Below, piece by piece: positions 37,691-49,498 of a DNA stretch of 64,000 nucleotides. The stretch is from contig NC_089219.1 of NCBI RefSeq assembly GCF_963924675.1, positions 148,944,288-149,008,287 of the forward strand, in the 5' to 3' direction. Under the pieces are notes generated by a model. The model did no database searches. It worked only from the letters and a program-made list of their open reading frames with translations, and was not told the origin of the DNA. This DNA is from Phocoena phocoena (Eukaryota > Chordata > Mammalia > Artiodactyla > Phocoenidae). Each line of letters opens with the position of its first letter. Within the stretch, counting starts at the first letter, position 1. The position numbers and the translations under genes were made by a program.

Positions 37691-38689
37691 CATGAAGAAA
37701 CCTAATAGAATTATACCAGTCTGTCTCTCAGAAAATAAAGGATCCATAGCCCCCTAACTTGGGGTTTTTAATCTCATTGCCTATACCTCTACTTTTTCCA
37801 TTGATACAGAAATATTAGAAAAGCTAAAACAGACATATTCCCCACCCGATTTCCTCCAGTCTTATCTCTCTTTTCCATAAAGATACTCCTTTGGAATCAG
37901 CATCAAATGAACTCCTCAGGGCTGAAAATAAAGAACAATAAATCCCAGTGGCTATCATGATTTTTCAGACTCTTGGTCCCATGCACACATTTTGACAGAG
38001 GCTCCCAGAAGTACCTGCCTGGGAAGGTCACATTCTGCTCTACACTGTAGTTGAGACTCCAGGAATGACAGAAAAAGTGAAGATCATTCAAATATTCATG
38101 AGAGGGAGGTTCATGCATATGCTCAATAAGGATAAAGTGAAGAGCTTTTTAAACACAGTCTGACAGACTGAATGAAAATACCACTTTATTTCACCTTTTG
38201 CCTCCCTTTTGTTCTTCTATAGAAGCTCAGGAAAAGAAAACTAAAAGAAAAGAGTGCATTGTATCTGTGTTAGGTCAACTGATGGGCCCAGGGATATTCT
38301 AGAACCCATACTTTGTTAGCTGTATTGTAGTGAGAAAAACTGGAGGTGGGGGGCAAAATCTCTGATATTAAAGACTTTTTAACAATCTTCCTCCACCCAG
38401 GGTGGCAAAATAAGGGACTTCCCTTAGGGAGATGAAGCCTTGACCATCTCCATCTCTAGTGCCAAGCTGATAAAAGTCACTAATAGCCCCTTATTCTGAA
38501 GGAATCATACTTAGATGTTCTGGTTCTTTCCAGACCACCCAAACCAGGATGGCTTCACATTCCCTGTCCAGCAGTATCTCCTGGGCTCCTCTATACACAT
38601 GCTCTGTGCATTTGAGTGGGTTGCCTCACTGTCTCATAATGCAGCATATTCATTTTGCCCCTGGACAGGTAGTGGGGTTCAGTTGGGAA
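37691..38689. other. Unassigned DNA
   Basis: No gene or repeat family recognised. Short open frames near 37903-38118 and 38515-38737 carry no family features. Confidence 0.4.
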
Positions 38690-38900
38690 GAATATGATCT
38701 CTGGAGTCAGAGAGATGTAGTTTCCCATCTAGGATGATCATTTACCGTGCGACTGTGGTTCAACATCTTAACCTCCTTGAACTATATTTTCATGTCTTTA
38801 AAACAAGGAAAATAATACATCTCCTTAAGGTGTGAGTACTAAATGAGGCATCATATACATTTAAATCACGTAGTGCTGTTTCGAATACATGGTCACATCC
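38690..38900 (+). repeat. MIR
   Basis: Sense MIR order: 'atgatctctggagtcagagag', a short-word region with 'accgtgcgactgtggttcaac', 'cttaacctccttgaac', then 'ataatacatctccttaagg'. Confidence 0.6.
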
Positions 38901-39339
38901 TTGTCTTACTGGTACCCAGTGTGCCCTCCCCCTGCCCTTGTCATCATTCAGACTGAGCTCTAGACCCAATTCCAGTAACCTTCCTGACTGATTTGCTGGG
39001 CTCTGGTTTCCTCCTCCTTTGAATACCTACAGCAAGTATGCCTTTTACCAAAAAACTGACTACTTAATGACCTCCTGTCTTGGCTCTTAACAAATTATTT
39101 CTTTGAGAACAGGAGCATCTACTCTTCTATATAGTAGTTGTGCTAAGCACAAATCTTGAGCACAAGCTTATTGATGAAAATGAGACACAAACCATGTCAG
39201 CTTTCTCTAGGGATATCTGTGTTTATTTTGATTCAAACTGAGTAAAGCATTGTTTTGAAATTATACAGATAATACAAAACCTGAATTCCAGAGACTGGCT
39301 ACCTCAGGGAATTAAGGCAAAAAGGAAACCTAGGTTTGT
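38901..39339. other. Unassigned DNA
   Basis: No gene or repeat family recognised. Confidence 0.4.
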
Positions 39340-39530
39340 TATGACATTTCACATACACTGTTTCATTTAATCAACACAACATTTCTGTGTATTAACTGTA
39401 TTAACTATATCTATTTTATGATGAGGACATTGAGGAGAAGTAATCAGGTCACAATTATACAACCAGTAGAGGTGGAGAGAGGTGATGCTGTGGAAGGAAA
39501 GTTGAAGCTAGTAATTCTGATCCCACAAAC
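39340..39530 (-). repeat. MIR, antisense
   Basis: 'ctattttatgatgaggacattgagg', 'taatcaggtcacaattataca' and 'accagtagaggtgg' follow the antisense MIR core. Confidence 0.5.
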
Positions 39531-39871
39531 CCATGCTTCTTCCTTTATGCAACCTTGCATCTCTCCCTCAATTTCTTAATTTCTTTTAGGTAGACATTGC
39601 CATTGTTTTCTCTCTATATCCAAACCCCTATATTCCAAACACTTAACTTGTTAACATTGAGGATAAAGGACATACAGTTTGGCCCATTGTATCAGAGTTT
39701 TTACAGGTTCTTTTCTGGCTTTCCCATTAGAAACAGGTGCCAAAACATCAAAATAACCCACATTTTGATCAACTAGAGTCCATTTGTATGGTGCTCTGGT
39801 GTGTCAAGTTCCTGAGAATTCTCCAGATAGTTGTTTGCACTCTTCCTTCTCTCTCTAACAAAAGAAAGGAA
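39531..39871. other. Unassigned DNA
   Basis: No gene or repeat family recognised upstream of the SINE. Confidence 0.4.
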
Positions 39872-40091
39872 GGGCTTCCCTGGTGGCGCAGTGGTTGAGA
39901 GTCCACCTGCCGATACAGGGGACACGGGTTCGTGTCCTGGTCCAGGAAGATCCCACATGCTGCGGAGCGGCTGGGCCCGTGAGCCGTGGGCACTGAGCCT
40001 GTGCGTCCGGAGCCTGTGTCCGGCAACGGAAGAGGCCACAACAGTGAGAGGCCCGTGTACCGCAAAAAATTTTTTAAAAATTTTAAAAAAA
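39872..40091 (+). mobile_element. CHR-type tRNA-derived SINE
   Basis: Head with A box TGGCGCAGTGG and B box GGTTCGTGTCC, full body, tail of A and T runs. The flanks are both A/G-rich (aaagaaagga before, aaaagggaaaa after), so a target-site duplication is likely but not exact. Confidence 0.9.
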
Positions 40092-40454
40092 GGGAAAATG
40101 ACCATATTTTACTATTTCAAAAGCTCAGAGATACTGGTTTTCTATTTGTATTCTCACTCTATTAGACACATCCCTAGACACTGATGGGAGAAGGACTGTC
40201 AGTGATTGAGAGAGACAGAGACAGAGACAGAGACAGAAAGAGGTGGGGGTGCACAAAGCAGTAGCTTGAAGGAACGATGTAAGCTTAGGCCTATTTCAAA
40301 AAAGACAACCACTAATAATGTGTCAGCATGTGTGGAGACAACAGAGGCAACAGGACTAGAATATTTTTTCTTTTCTGTGTCTTCTTACTCTTCAAGTGTG
40401 ATGCTCTGCTACTGAGGGAAAAAAAACATTTTTCAAATGATGGGGAATAAACTA
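40092..40454. other. Unassigned DNA with a short GACAGA run
   Basis: A short impure (GACAGA)n lies at 40206-40240. Otherwise nothing recognised. Confidence 0.45.
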
Positions 40455-40479
40455 AAGGTGTATCAGTTAGATATTGCTG

Positions 40480-40520
<41 letters not shown>

Positions 40521-41030
40521 ACTCAGTAGCTTAAACAGTTAACTATTTATTATTTCTCATGGGTTTCCATGTCAGCTAGATGGTTTTGATAATTTATTGT
40601 AGGCTTTGCTTTTCTCAACAGGGCTTAAGCATACCTCTTTGGTCACCTGTTGGGTAAGCTGTGGGCTGGCTAGTCTAGGATGGCCTCTCACATATCCAAC
40701 TGTCAGATGAGGTGCTGGGAGTGACTGAGCCATATGTCTTTCATTACCCAGAATTCCAGTGAGGCTTGTTTTCATGGCATAGGCAGGAATCCCAAGAGAG
40801 AATGGAGTTAGGCAAGGCCTCTTGAGGTCTGGGCTGAGAAATCGTCCAACATCACCTTTGTGTATTCAATTGACCAAAGCAAATTAAAAAAAAACAGCCC
40901 AGATTCAAAATGTGGAGAAATTGACTCCACCTGTTGATTGAAAGAACTTCAAAGTCACATTGCAGAGGACATGAATTCAAGGAGGAATAAAGAATTGCAA
41001 CCAGTTTTTGCAATCAACCTTCCACAGTCT
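40455..41030 (+). repeat. Old mammalian interspersed repeat, family not assigned
   Basis: The segment has the order of a familiar old mammalian repeat: 'ttagatattgctgagtaaca', 'actcagtagcttaaac', 'tttattatttctca', later 'gcaaggcctcttgaggtctggg', 'aaattgactccacctgttga' and 'aaagtcacattgcagagg'. I cannot name the family. A (CA)n run at 40484-40516 interrupts it. Confidence 0.45.
40484..40516. repeat. (CA)n microsatellite
   Basis: About 16 CA units inside the old repeat. Confidence 0.98.
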
Positions 41031-41243
41031 GTCTTTTAATCACAATTATTTATATCCTTCCCAAAATCTTTCTCAAGTCTCTCTCAAGATTTTTACAAGT
41101 CTCATCTAACCATGGCAACACACTGGAAGTCTAGGATCTTGTGACTGACATCAAGTCTGGATGCAGCTTCCTATAGTCCAGAACCTATGAAATTAAAAAA
41201 AAAAGTTATCTGTCCTCCAAAGACAAAAGATACAATGATGAAT

Positions 41244-41279
41244 AAGAATAGGATGAAAAAAAAAAAAAAGAATAGGATG
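41244..41279 (+). mobile_element. Poly(A) tract flanked by 12-bp direct repeats
   Basis: aagaataggatg occurs at 41244-41255 and again at 41268-41279, separated only by 12 A residues. This is the footprint of a retroposition that kept only its tail, with a target-site duplication. A slippage or duplication origin is possible. Confidence 0.55.
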
Positions 41280-41569
41280 GCTACAACAAATAGTTCCATT
41301 CAAAAAGGGAAATGATAGAAGGCAAACAGCCAGGCACTGATCAAAGCAGTTCTGAAATCCTGAAGAGTAAATATTTCCAGGTCCCCTCACTCTGAAGGTA
41401 GGGAGAGTTCCTTGATTAGGTCCCAGTTCTGCTGCCTGGAAGTGGCTTCCCCAGTCTATTGCTCTTCATGACCCTTGAATTTGCTCATAGGTGCTTACCT
41501 TCATTTCTATACCCTTTCTTATCAACTTGATCAACTTTCTCATCCAGCCTATAGGCTACCAGACAAAGA

Positions 41570-42040
41570 CTATGGTATACTGATTACAAAAATGGACAAA
41601 ATGCTCCACTCCTCCCTATGTTCATGCCATTAATAATTGAAGTCAATTTTTCTATCTCTTGGGCTTGGCCTTATTATTTTCTTTGGACAATACAATGCAA
41701 CAAAAGTGTTGGATGTGTCAATATGTACCTAAGCTCCAGGAGGCCTTCTCTTGGGCACCTATAAACACCTGTGAATAAGCCCAGGTTAGCCTGCTAGAAG
41801 ATGAGAGACCATGTAGAAAGTTGTCCCATGTGAGACCATCCCAGACCAGCCATCCCCCAGTGGACCTGCCAGCTGACTGCAGACACATGACTAAATCAAA
41901 CCAAAATTAGCCTCACCAGACCAGAAGAACCCTCATCAGATCCTTAGCTTATGGAGATAAAATAAATGTTTATTATTGTGCACCTAAGAGTTTTATAGTT
42001 GTTGTTGTTGTGTGATATTACTGTAGCAATAAATACAGGG
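41570..42040 (+). mobile_element. MLT1-like LTR (ERVL-MaLR)
   Basis: Order 'aaaatgctccactcctccc', 'gaataagcccaggttagcctgctagaagatgagag', 'ccagctgactgcagacacatga', 'agaccagaagaaccc', and a U5-like end 'ataaaataaatgtttattattgtg'. Solitary, no internal region seen. Old. Ends approximate. Confidence 0.6.
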
Positions 42041-42159
42041 GAGTTTCCTTGAATCACAGCTATTAACCTTCAAGCTCAATTGTTTCTTGAGCTGGGCAGT
42101 TGATGTCTGCTTGTGCTGAAGCTTATATGTCATTTTTCCTATTCTATCTTTTCAGGTTT

Positions 42160-42330
42160 CCTGTATTTAAGATGTGCATTGTACTTCAGCCTTTACTTCA
42201 GTTTTTTCTCATGACAACTCTGTGAGGTATACACCGCAGGCATCCATTTCATTGACACAAAAATTCCTGCGCAGAGAGGTTAAGTGACTTATCTGGGTCA
42301 CAGAGTTAGAAGCAAAATACAGTATGCATT
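42160..42330 (-). repeat. MIR, antisense
   Basis: 'catgacaactctgtgaggta', 'gcagagaggttaagtgactta', 'gggtcacagagttagaag' give the antisense MIR order. It ends just short of the full-length L1 target site. Confidence 0.6.
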
Positions 42331-42354
42331 CTTCTACATTAACAATCTTTAAAT

Positions 42355-42404
<50 letters not shown>

Positions 42405-42407
42405 ATC

Positions 42408-42413
42408 TTTATT
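42408..42413 (-). terminator. L1 polyadenylation signal
   Basis: AATAAA on the minus strand (tttatt on +), 8-13 bases before the poly(A) tract. This is the standard position for the weak L1 polyadenylation site. The 3' UTR between ORF2 and here also holds a polypurine, G-rich block (minus strand of about 42665-42692), typical of L1 3' UTRs. Confidence 0.85.
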
Positions 42414-42767
42414 GGGGTATAATTGCTTTACAATGGTGTGTTAGTTTCTGCTTTATAACAAAGTGAATCAGTTATACATATACATATGTTCCCATATGTC
42501 TTCCCTCTTGCGTCTCCTTTCCTCCCACTCTCCCCATCCCACCCTTCCAGGCTGTTCCAAAGCACCGAGCTAATATCCCTGTGCCTTGCGGCTGCTTCCC
42601 CCCAGCTATCTACCTTACTACGTTTGTTAGTGTGTATATGTCCATGACTCTCTCTCGCCCTGTCAAAACTCACCCTTCCCCCTCCCCATATCCTTAAGTC
42701 CGTTCTCCAGTAGGTCTGCGTCTTTATTCCTATCTTACCCCTAGGTTCTTCATGACATTTTTTTCCC

Positions 42768-45700
42768 TTAAATTCCATATATATGTGTTAGCATACGGTA
42801 TTTGTCTTTTTCTTTCTGACTTACTTCACTCTGTATGACAGATTCTAGGTCTATCCATCTCATTACAAATAGCTCAATTTCATTTCTTTTTAAGGCTGAG
42901 TAATATTCCATTGTGTATATGTGCCACATCTTCTTTATCCATTCATCCGATGATGGGCGCTTAGGTTGTTTCCATGTCCTGGCTATTGTAAATAGAGCTG
43001 CAATGAACATTTTGGTACATGACTCTCTTTGAATTTTGGTTTTCTCAGGGTATATGCCAAGTAGTGGGATTGCTGGGTCATATGGTAATTCTATTTGTAG
43101 TTTTTTAAGGAACCTCCATACTGTTCTCCACAGTGGCTGAACCAATTCACATTCCCACCAGCAGTGCAAGAGTGTCCCCTTTTCTCCACACCCTCTCCAG
43201 CATTTATTGTTTCTTGATTTTTTGATGATGGCCATTCTGACTGGTGTGAGATGATATCTCATTGTAGTTTTGATTTGCATTTCTCTAATGATTAATGATG
43301 TTGAGCATTCTTTCATGTGTTTGTTGGCATTCTGTATATCTTCTTTGGAGAAATGTCTATTTAGGTCTTCTGCCCATTTTTGGATGGGGTTGTTTGTTTT
43401 TTTGTTATTGAGCTGCATGAGCTGCTTGTAAATTTTGGAGATTAATCCTTTGTCAGTTGCTTCATTTGCAAATGTTTTCTCCCATTCTGAGGGTTGTCTT
43501 TTGGTCTTGGTTATCGTTTCCTTTGCTGTGCAAAAGCTTTGAAGTTTCATTAGGTCCCATTTGTTTATTTTTGTTTTTATTTCCATTACTCTAGGAGGTG
43601 GGTCAGAAAGGATCTTGCTGTGATTTATGTCATAGAGTGTTCTTCCTATGTTTTCTTCTAAGAGTTTGATAGTTTCTGGCCTTACATTTAGGTCTTTAAT
43701 CCATTTTGAGCTTATTTTTGTGTATGGTGTTAGGGAGTGATCTAATCTCATACTTTTACATGTACCTGTCCAGTTTTCCCAGCACCATTTATTGAAGAGG
43801 CTGTCCTTTCTCCACTGTACATTCCTGCCTCCTTTATCAAAGATGAGGTGTCCATATGTGCGTGGGTTTATCTCTGGGCTTTCTATCCTGTTCCACTGAT
43901 CTATCTTTCTGTTTTTGTGCCAGTACCATACTGTCTTGATTACTGTTGCTTTGTAATATAGTCTGAAGTCAGGGAGCCTTATTCCTCCAGCTCCTTTTTT
44001 CGTTCTAAAGATTGCTTTGGCTATTCGGGGTCTTTTGTGTTTCCATACAAATTGCGAAATTTTTTGTTCTAGTTCTGTGAAAAATGCCAGTGGTAGTTTG
44101 ATAGGGATTGCATTGAATCTGTAGATTGCTTTGGGTAGTAGAGTCATTTTCACAATGTTGATTCTTCCCATCCAAGAACATGGTATATCTCTCCATCTAT
44201 TTGTATCATCTTTAATTTCTTTCATCAGTGTCTTATAATTTTCTGCATACAGGTCTTTCGTATCCTTAGGTAGGTTTATTCCTAGATATTTTATTCTTTT
44301 TGTTGCAATGGTAAATGGGAGTGTTTTCTTGATTTCACTTTCAGATTTTTCATCATTAGTATATAGGAATGCCAGAGATTTCTGTGCATTAATTTTGTAT
44401 CCTGCTACGTTACCAAATTCATTGATTAGCTCTAGTAGTTTTCTGGTAGCATCTTTAGGATTCTCTATGTATAGTATCATGTCATCTGCAAACAGTGACA
44501 GCTTTACTTCTTCTTTTCCGATTTGGATTCCTTTTATTTCCTTTTCTTCTCTGATTGCTGTGGCTAAAACTTCCAAAACTATGTTGAATAAGAGTGGTGA
44601 GAGTGGGCAACCTTGTCTTGTTCCTGATCTTAGTGGAAATGCTTTCAGTTTTTCACCATTGAGGATGATGTTTGCTGTGGGCTTGTCATATATGGCTTTT
44701 ATTATGTTTAGGAAAGTTCCCTCTATGCCTACTTTCTGGAGGGTTTTTATCATAAATGGGTGTTGAATTTTGTCGAAAGCTTTCTCTGCATCTATTGAGA
44801 TGATCATATGGTTTTTCTCCTTCAATTTGTTAATATGGTTTATCACATTGATAGATTTGCGTATATTGAAGAATCCTTGCATTCCTGGAATAAACCCCAC
44901 TTGATCATGGTGTATGATCCTTTTAATGTGCTGTTGGATTCTGTTTGCTAGTATTTTGTTGAGGATTTTTGCATCTATGTTCATCAGTGATATTGGCCTG
45001 TAGTTTTCTTTCTTTGTGACATCCTTGTCTGGTTTTGGTATCAAGGTGATGGTGGCTTCGTAGAAGGAATTTGGGAGTGTTCCTCCCTCTGCTATATTTT
45101 GGAAGAGTTTGAGAAGGATAGGTGTTAGCTCTTCTCTAAACGTTTGATAGAATTCACCTGTGAAGCCATCTGGTCCTGGGCTTTTGTTTGTTGGAAGATT
45201 TTTAATCACAGTTTCAATTTCAGTGCTTGTGATTGGTCTGTTCATATTTTCTATTTCTTCCTGATTCAGTCTTGGCAGGTTGTGCATTTCTAAGAATTTG
45301 TCCATTTCTTCCAGATTGTCCATTTTATTGGCATAGAGTTGCTTGTAGTAATCTCTCATGATTTTTTTTATTTCTGCAGTGTCAGTTGTTACTTCTCCTT
45401 TTTCATTTCTAATTCTATTGATTTGAGTCTTCTCCCTTTTTTTCTTGATGAGTCTGGCTAGTGGTTTATCTATTTTGTTTATCTTCTCAAAGAACCAGCT
45501 TTTAGTTTTATTGATCTTTGCTATTGTTTCCTTCATTTCTTTTTCATTTATTTCTGATCTGATTTTTATGATTTCTTTCCTTCTGCTAGCTTTGGGGTTT
45601 TTTTGTTCTTCTTTCTCTAATTGCTTGAGGTGCAAGGTTAGGTTGTTTATTCGAGATGTTTCCTGCTTCTTAAGGTGGGCTTGTATTGCTATAAACTTCC

Positions 45701-46622
45701 CCCTTAGGACTGCTTTTGCTGCATCCCATAGGTTTTGGGTCGTTGTGTCTCCATTGTCATTTGTTTCTAGGTATTTTTTTATTTCCTCTTTGATTTCTTC
45801 AGTGATCACTTCATTATTAAGTAGTGTATTGTTTAGCCTCCATGTGTTTGTATTTTTTACAGATCTTTTCCTGTAATTGATATCTAGTCTCATGGCGTTG
45901 TGGTCGGAAAAGATACTTGATACAATTTCAGTTTTCTTAAATTTACCAAGGCTTGATTTGTGACCCAAGATATGATCTATCCTGGAGAATGTTCCATGAG
46001 CACTTGAGAAAAATGTGTATTCTGTTGTTTTTGGATGGAGTGTCCTATAAATATCAATTAAGTCCATCTTGTTTAATGTATCATTTAAAGCTTGTGTTTC
46101 CTTATTTATTTTCATTTTGGATGATCTGTCCATGGGTGAAAGTGGGGTGTTAAAGTCCCCTACTATGAATGTGTTACTGTTGATCTCCCCTTTTATGGTT
46201 GTTAGTATTTGCCTTATGTATTGAGGTGCTCCTATGTTGGGTGCATAAATATTTACAATTGTTATATCTTCTTCTTGGATCGATCCCTTGATCATTATGT
46301 AGTGTCCTTCTTTGTCCCTTTTAATAGTCCTTATTTTAAAGTCTATTTTGTCTGATATGAGAATTGCTACTCCAGCTTTCTTTTGGTTTCCATTTGCATG
46401 GAATATCTTTTTCCATCCCCTTACTTTCAGTCTGTATGTGTCTCTAGTTCTGAAGTGGGTCTCTTGTAGACAGCATATATAAGGGTCTTGTTTTTGTATC
46501 CATTCAGCCAATCTGTGTCTTTTGGTGGGAGCATTTAGTCCATTTACATTTAAGGTAATTATCGATATGTATGTTCCTATTTCCATTTTATATATTGTTT
46601 TGGGTTTGCTACTATAGGTCAT
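42768..46622 (-). CDS. L1 ORF2: L1 ORF2 protein: endonuclease and reverse transcriptase
   Basis: An uninterrupted 1284-codon frame. The N-terminal part is an APE-type endonuclease that nicks target DNA: N25, E54, Y126, D156, N158, D216, D240 and H241 match human ORF2p N14, E43, Y115, D145, N147, D205, D229 and H230 with a constant offset of 11. The reverse transcriptase spans roughly 470-850, with D611 in SIDAEKAF and the FADD box at 711-714 (catalytic D713, D714). The C-terminal Cys-rich motif has C1141, C1145, H1153 and C1158. The offset suggests that M13 (at 46586), giving 1272 aa, is the start equivalent to the human 1275-aa protein; the longer start is kept only as the open limit. It follows ORF1 by 22 bp in another frame. 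In L1 such ORFs are translated from one bicistronic RNA. Confidence 0.96.
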   Translation of the reverse strand: MTYSSKPKTIYKMEIGTYISIITLNVNGLNAPTKRHRLAEWIQKQDPYICCLQETHFRTRDTYRLKVRGWKKIFHANGNQKKAGVAILISDKIDFKIRTIKRDKEGHYIMIKGSIQEEDITIVNIYAPNIGAPQYIRQILTTIKGEINSNTFIVGDFNTPLSPMDRSSKMKINKETQALNDTLNKMDLIDIYRTLHPKTTEYTFFSSAHGTFSRIDHILGHKSSLGKFKKTEIVSSIFSDHNAMRLDINYRKRSVKNTNTWRLNNTLLNNEVITEEIKEEIKKYLETNDNGDTTTQNLWDAAKAVLRGKFIAIQAHLKKQETSRINNLTLHLKQLEKEEQKNPKASRRKEIIKIRSEINEKEMKETIAKINKTKSWFFEKINKIDKPLARLIKKKREKTQINRIRNEKGEVTTDTAEIKKIMRDYYKQLYANKMDNLEEMDKFLEMHNLPRLNQEEIENMNRPITSTEIETVIKNLPTNKSPGPDGFTGEFYQTFREELTPILLKLFQNIAEGGTLPNSFYEATITLIPKPDKDVTKKENYRPISLMNIDAKILNKILANRIQQHIKRIIHHDQVGFIPGMQGFFNIRKSINVINHINKLKEKNHMIISIDAEKAFDKIQHPFMIKTLQKVGIEGTFLNIIKAIYDKPTANIILNGEKLKAFPLRSGTRQGCPLSPLLFNIVLEVLATAIREEKEIKGIQIGKEEVKLSLFADDMILYIENPKDATRKLLELINEFGNVAGYKINAQKSLAFLYTNDEKSESEIKKTLPFTIATKRIKYLGINLPKDTKDLYAENYKTLMKEIKDDTNRWRDIPCSWMGRINIVKMTLLPKAIYRFNAIPIKLPLAFFTELEQKISQFVWKHKRPRIAKAIFRTKKGAGGIRLPDFRLYYKATVIKTVWYWHKNRKIDQWNRIESPEINPRTYGHLIFDKGGRNVQWRKDSLFNKWCWENWTGTCKSMRLDHSLTPYTKISSKWIKDLNVRPETIKLLEENIGRTLYDINHSKILSDPPPRVMEIKTKINKWDLMKLQSFCTAKETITKTKRQPSEWEKTFANEATDKGLISKIYKQLMQLNNKKTNNPIQKWAEDLNRHFSKEDIQNANKHMKECSTSLIIREMQIKTTMRYHLTPVRMAIIKKSRNNKCWRGCGEKGTLLHCWWECELVQPLWRTVWRFLKKLQIELPYDPAIPLLGIYPEKTKIQRESCTKMFIAALFTIARTWKQPKRPSSDEWIKKMWHIYTMEYYSALKRNEIELFVMRWIDLESVIQSEVSQKEKDKYRMLTHIYGI

Positions 46623-46644
46623 TTCCTTCTCTTGTGTTTCGTGT

Positions 46645-47538
46645 CTAGAGAAGTTCCTTTAGCATTTGTTGTAAAGCTGGTTTGGTGGTGCTGAACTCTC
46701 TCAGCTTTTGCTTGTCTGTAAAGGTTTTATTTTCTCCATCAAATGTGAATGAGATCCTTGCTGGGTAGAGTAGTCTTGGTTTCAGGCTATTCTCCTTCAT
46801 CACTTTCAGTATGTCCTGCCACTCCCTTCTGGCTTGTAGGGTTTCTGCTGAGAGATCAGCTGTTAACCTTATGGGGATTCCCTTGTGTGTTATTTGTTGT
46901 TTTTCCCTTGCTGCTTTTAATATGCTTTCTTTGTATTTAATTTTTGACAGTTTGATTAATATGTGTCTTGGCGTGTTTCTCCTTGTATTTATCCTGTATG
47001 GGACCCTCTGTGCTTCCTGGACTTGATTAACTATTTCCTTTCCCATATTAGGGAAGTTTTCAACTATAATCTCTTCAAATATTTTCTCAGTCCCTTTCTT
47101 TCTTTCTTCTTCTTCTGGAACCCCTATAATTCGAATGTTGGTGCGTTTCATGTTGTCCCAGAGGTCTCTGAGACTGTCCTCAGTTCTTTTCATTCTTTTT
47201 TCTTTATTCTGCTCTGCAGTAGTTATTTCCACTACTTTATCTTCCAGGTCACTTATCCGTTCTTCTGCCTCAGTTATTCTGCTATTGATCCTATCTAGAG
47301 TGATTTTAATTTCATTTATTGCATTGTTCATCGTTGCTTGTTTCATCTTTAGTTCTTGTAGGTCCTTGTTAACTGTTTCTTGCATTTTGTCCATTCTACT
47401 TCCAAGATTTTGGATCATCCTTACTATCATTATTCTGAATTCTTTTTCAGGTAGACTGCCTATTTCCTCTTCATTTGTTAGGTCTGGTGGGTTTTTATCT
47501 TGCTCCTTCATCTGCTGTGTGTTTTTCTGTCTTCTCAT
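46645..47538 (-). CDS. L1 ORF1: L1 ORF1 protein: RNA-binding chaperone
   Basis: An uninterrupted 297-codon frame (human ORF1p has 338). A charged N-terminus leads into a heptad-like coiled coil (about 40-125) expected to trimerise. The RRM-like domain includes NIRIIGVPE at 134-142 and TPRHILIKL at 189-197. The C-terminal domain has [17 protein letters not shown] at 224-240 and YPARISF at 258-264, both hallmarks of ORF1p. It ends in LKELL with TAG, about 26 residues shorter than the human protein at the C-terminus. Reading past that TAG would add only 10 codons, overlapping the ORF2 start. Role from the family: binds L1 RNA in cis and acts as a nucleic-acid chaperone. Confidence 0.96.
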   Translation of the reverse strand: MRRQKNTQQMKEQDKNPPDLTNEEEIGSLPEKEFRIMIVRMIQNLGSRMDKMQETVNKDLQELKMKQATMNNAINEIKITLDRINSRITEAEERISDLEDKVVEITTAEQNKEKRMKRTEDSLRDLWDNMKRTNIRIIGVPEEEERKKGTEKIFEEIIVENFPNMGKEIVNQVQEAQRVPYRINTRRNTPRHILIKLSKIKYKESILKAAREKQQITHKGIPIRLTADLSAETLQARREWQDILKVMKENSLKPRLLYPARISFTFDGENKTFTDKQKLREFSTTKPALQQMLKELL

Positions 47539-48049
47539 TTTGCTTATCTTACTGTGTTTGGGGTCTCCTTTTTGCAGGCTGCAGGATCGTAGTTCCCGTT
47601 GTTTTTGATGTCTGTCTCCAGTGGCTAAGGTTGTTTCAGTGGGTTGTGTAGGCTTCCTGGTGGAGGGGACTAGTGCCTGTGTTGTGCTGGATGAGGCTGG
47701 ATCTTGTCTCTCTAGTGGGCAGGTTCACGTCTGGTGGTGTGTTTTGGGGTGTCTGTGGCCTTATTATGATTTTAGGCAGCCTCTCTGCTAATGGGTGGGG
47801 TTGTGTTCCTGTTTTGCTAGTTGTTTGGCATAGGTTGTCCAGCACTGTGGCTTGCTGGTCGTTGAGTGAAGCTGGGTGCTGGTGTTAAGATGGAGGTCTC
47901 TGGGATATTTCCACCGTTTAATATTATGTGGAGCTGGGAGGTCTCTTGTTGACCAGTGTCCTGAAGTTGGCTCTCCTACCTCAGAGGCAGAGCCCTGACT
48001 CCTGGCTGGAGCACCAAGAGCCTTTCATCCACACAGCTCAGAATAAAAG

Positions 48050-48715
48050 GGAGAAAAAGTAGGGAGAATTAGTAGAAGTATGAGTAAAGAAAGAGGGAAA
48101 GGAGGAAAGGAAGGAAGGAAGAAAGAAGCAAAGAAGGAAAGAAAGGAGGGAGGGAGGGAGGGAGGAAGGAAGGAAGGAGGGAAAGAAGGAAAAAAAAGAC
48201 AGAAAGAAAGATGATACAGTAAAAATAAAATAAAGTATAATATAGTTATTGAATTAAAATATATTTAGAAAAAAAAAAAGGGATGGATAGAACCTGAGGA
48301 CAAATGTTGGAAGCAAAGCTATACAGAGAAAATCTTACACAGAAGCATACACATACACCTTCACAAAAAGAGGTAAAGGGGGAAAAATCATAAATCCTGC
48401 TCCCTGAGACCACCTCCTCAATTTGGGGTGATTCGTTGTCTAAAGGAGGGAGGGAAGGAAGGAAAGAAAGAAAGAACGAAGGTAAAGTATAATAAAGTTA
48501 TTACAATTAAACTTAATTATTAAGAAAAGGAATTTTTAAAAAAAAGTCATGGACGGATAGAGCCCTAGGACAAATGGTGGAAGCTAGAGTATACAGACTA
48601 GATGTCACACAGAAGCATACACGTACACATTCACAAAAAGAGGAAAAGGGAAAAAAATCATAGATCTCGCTCCTAAATTCCACCTCTTCAATTTGGGATC
48701 ATTCCTTGTCTATTC
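48050..48715. repeat. Imperfect direct duplication and purine tract in L1 5' UTR
   Basis: The block from 'aaagtataatatagttatt' (48232) to 'caatttggggtgattcgttg' (48419) recurs from 48484 to 48708 ('aaagtataataaagttatt' to 'caatttgggatcattccttg'), offset by about 250-270 bp. Each copy is preceded by a GGAA/GAAA-rich tract (48080-48210 and 48445-48480), so the purine tract was probably part of the duplicated unit. Confidence 0.85.
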
Positions 48716-49212
48716 AGGTATTCCACAGATGCAGGGTATATCAAGTTGATTGTGGAGCTTTAATCCGCTGCTTCTGTGGCTGCTGGGAGAGATTTCCCTT
48801 TCTCTTCTTTGTTCTCACAGCTCACAGGAGCTCAGCTTTGGATTTGGCCCTGCCTCTGCGTGTAGGTCGCTGGAGGGCGTCTGTTTTTTCGCTCAGACAG
48901 GACGGGGTTAAAGGAGCCGCTGATTCGGGGCCTCCGGCTCACTCAGGCCGGGGGTTGGGGGATGGCGGAAGGAGGGGCACTGCGTGCGGGGCGGGCCTGC
49001 GGCGGCAGAGGCAGCGTGACGTTGCGGCAGAGGCCGGCGTGACGTTGCACCAGCCTGAGGCCCGCCGTGCGCTGTCCCGGGGAAGTTGTCCCTGGATCCC
49101 GGGAACCTGGCAGTGGCGGGCTGCACAGGCTCCGCGGAAGAGGGGTGTGGAGAGTGACCTGTGCTCGCACACAGGCCCCTTGGTGGCGGCAGCAGCAGCC
49201 TTAGCGTCTCCC

Positions 49213-49498
49213 GCCCGTCTCTGGGGTCCGCGGTTTTAGCCGCGACTCACGCCCGTCTCTGGGGTTTGCGCTTTCAGCCGCGGCTCGCGCCCGTCTCGGG
49301 GGCTCGCGCTTTTAGCCGCGACTCACGCCCGTCTCTGGGGTTTGCACTTTCAGCCGCGGCTCGCGCCCGTCTCGGGGGCTCGCGCCCTCAGCCGCGGCTC
49401 GCGCCCGTCTCTGGGGTCCGCGGTTTTAGCCGCGGCTCGCGCCCGTCTCTGGGGTTCGCGCTTCTAGCCGCGGCTCGCGCCCGTCTCTGGAGTTCCTT
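49213..49498. repeat. 38-bp tandem repeat array in L1 5' UTR
   Basis: Units start at GCCCGTCTC, at 49213, 49251, 49289, 49327, 49365, 49403, 49441 and 49479: an exact 38-bp period for seven units plus a partial eighth. Each holds a variable 8-10 base middle and an AGCCGCG(G/A)CTC end. Neighbouring units alternate between types, as if a 76-bp dimer had been copied. Very CpG-rich. 38 is not a multiple of 3, so the open frame across it is not evidence of coding. Confidence 0.97.

Noticed and set aside
44308..47608. Open frames of 140-157 codons on + (44308-44766, 45445-45876, 47135-47608)
   Set aside because: They are antisense to the intact L1 ORF2 and ORF1. Their hydrophobic, Ser-rich make-up is what antisense of Lys/Ile/Asn-rich L1 coding gives.
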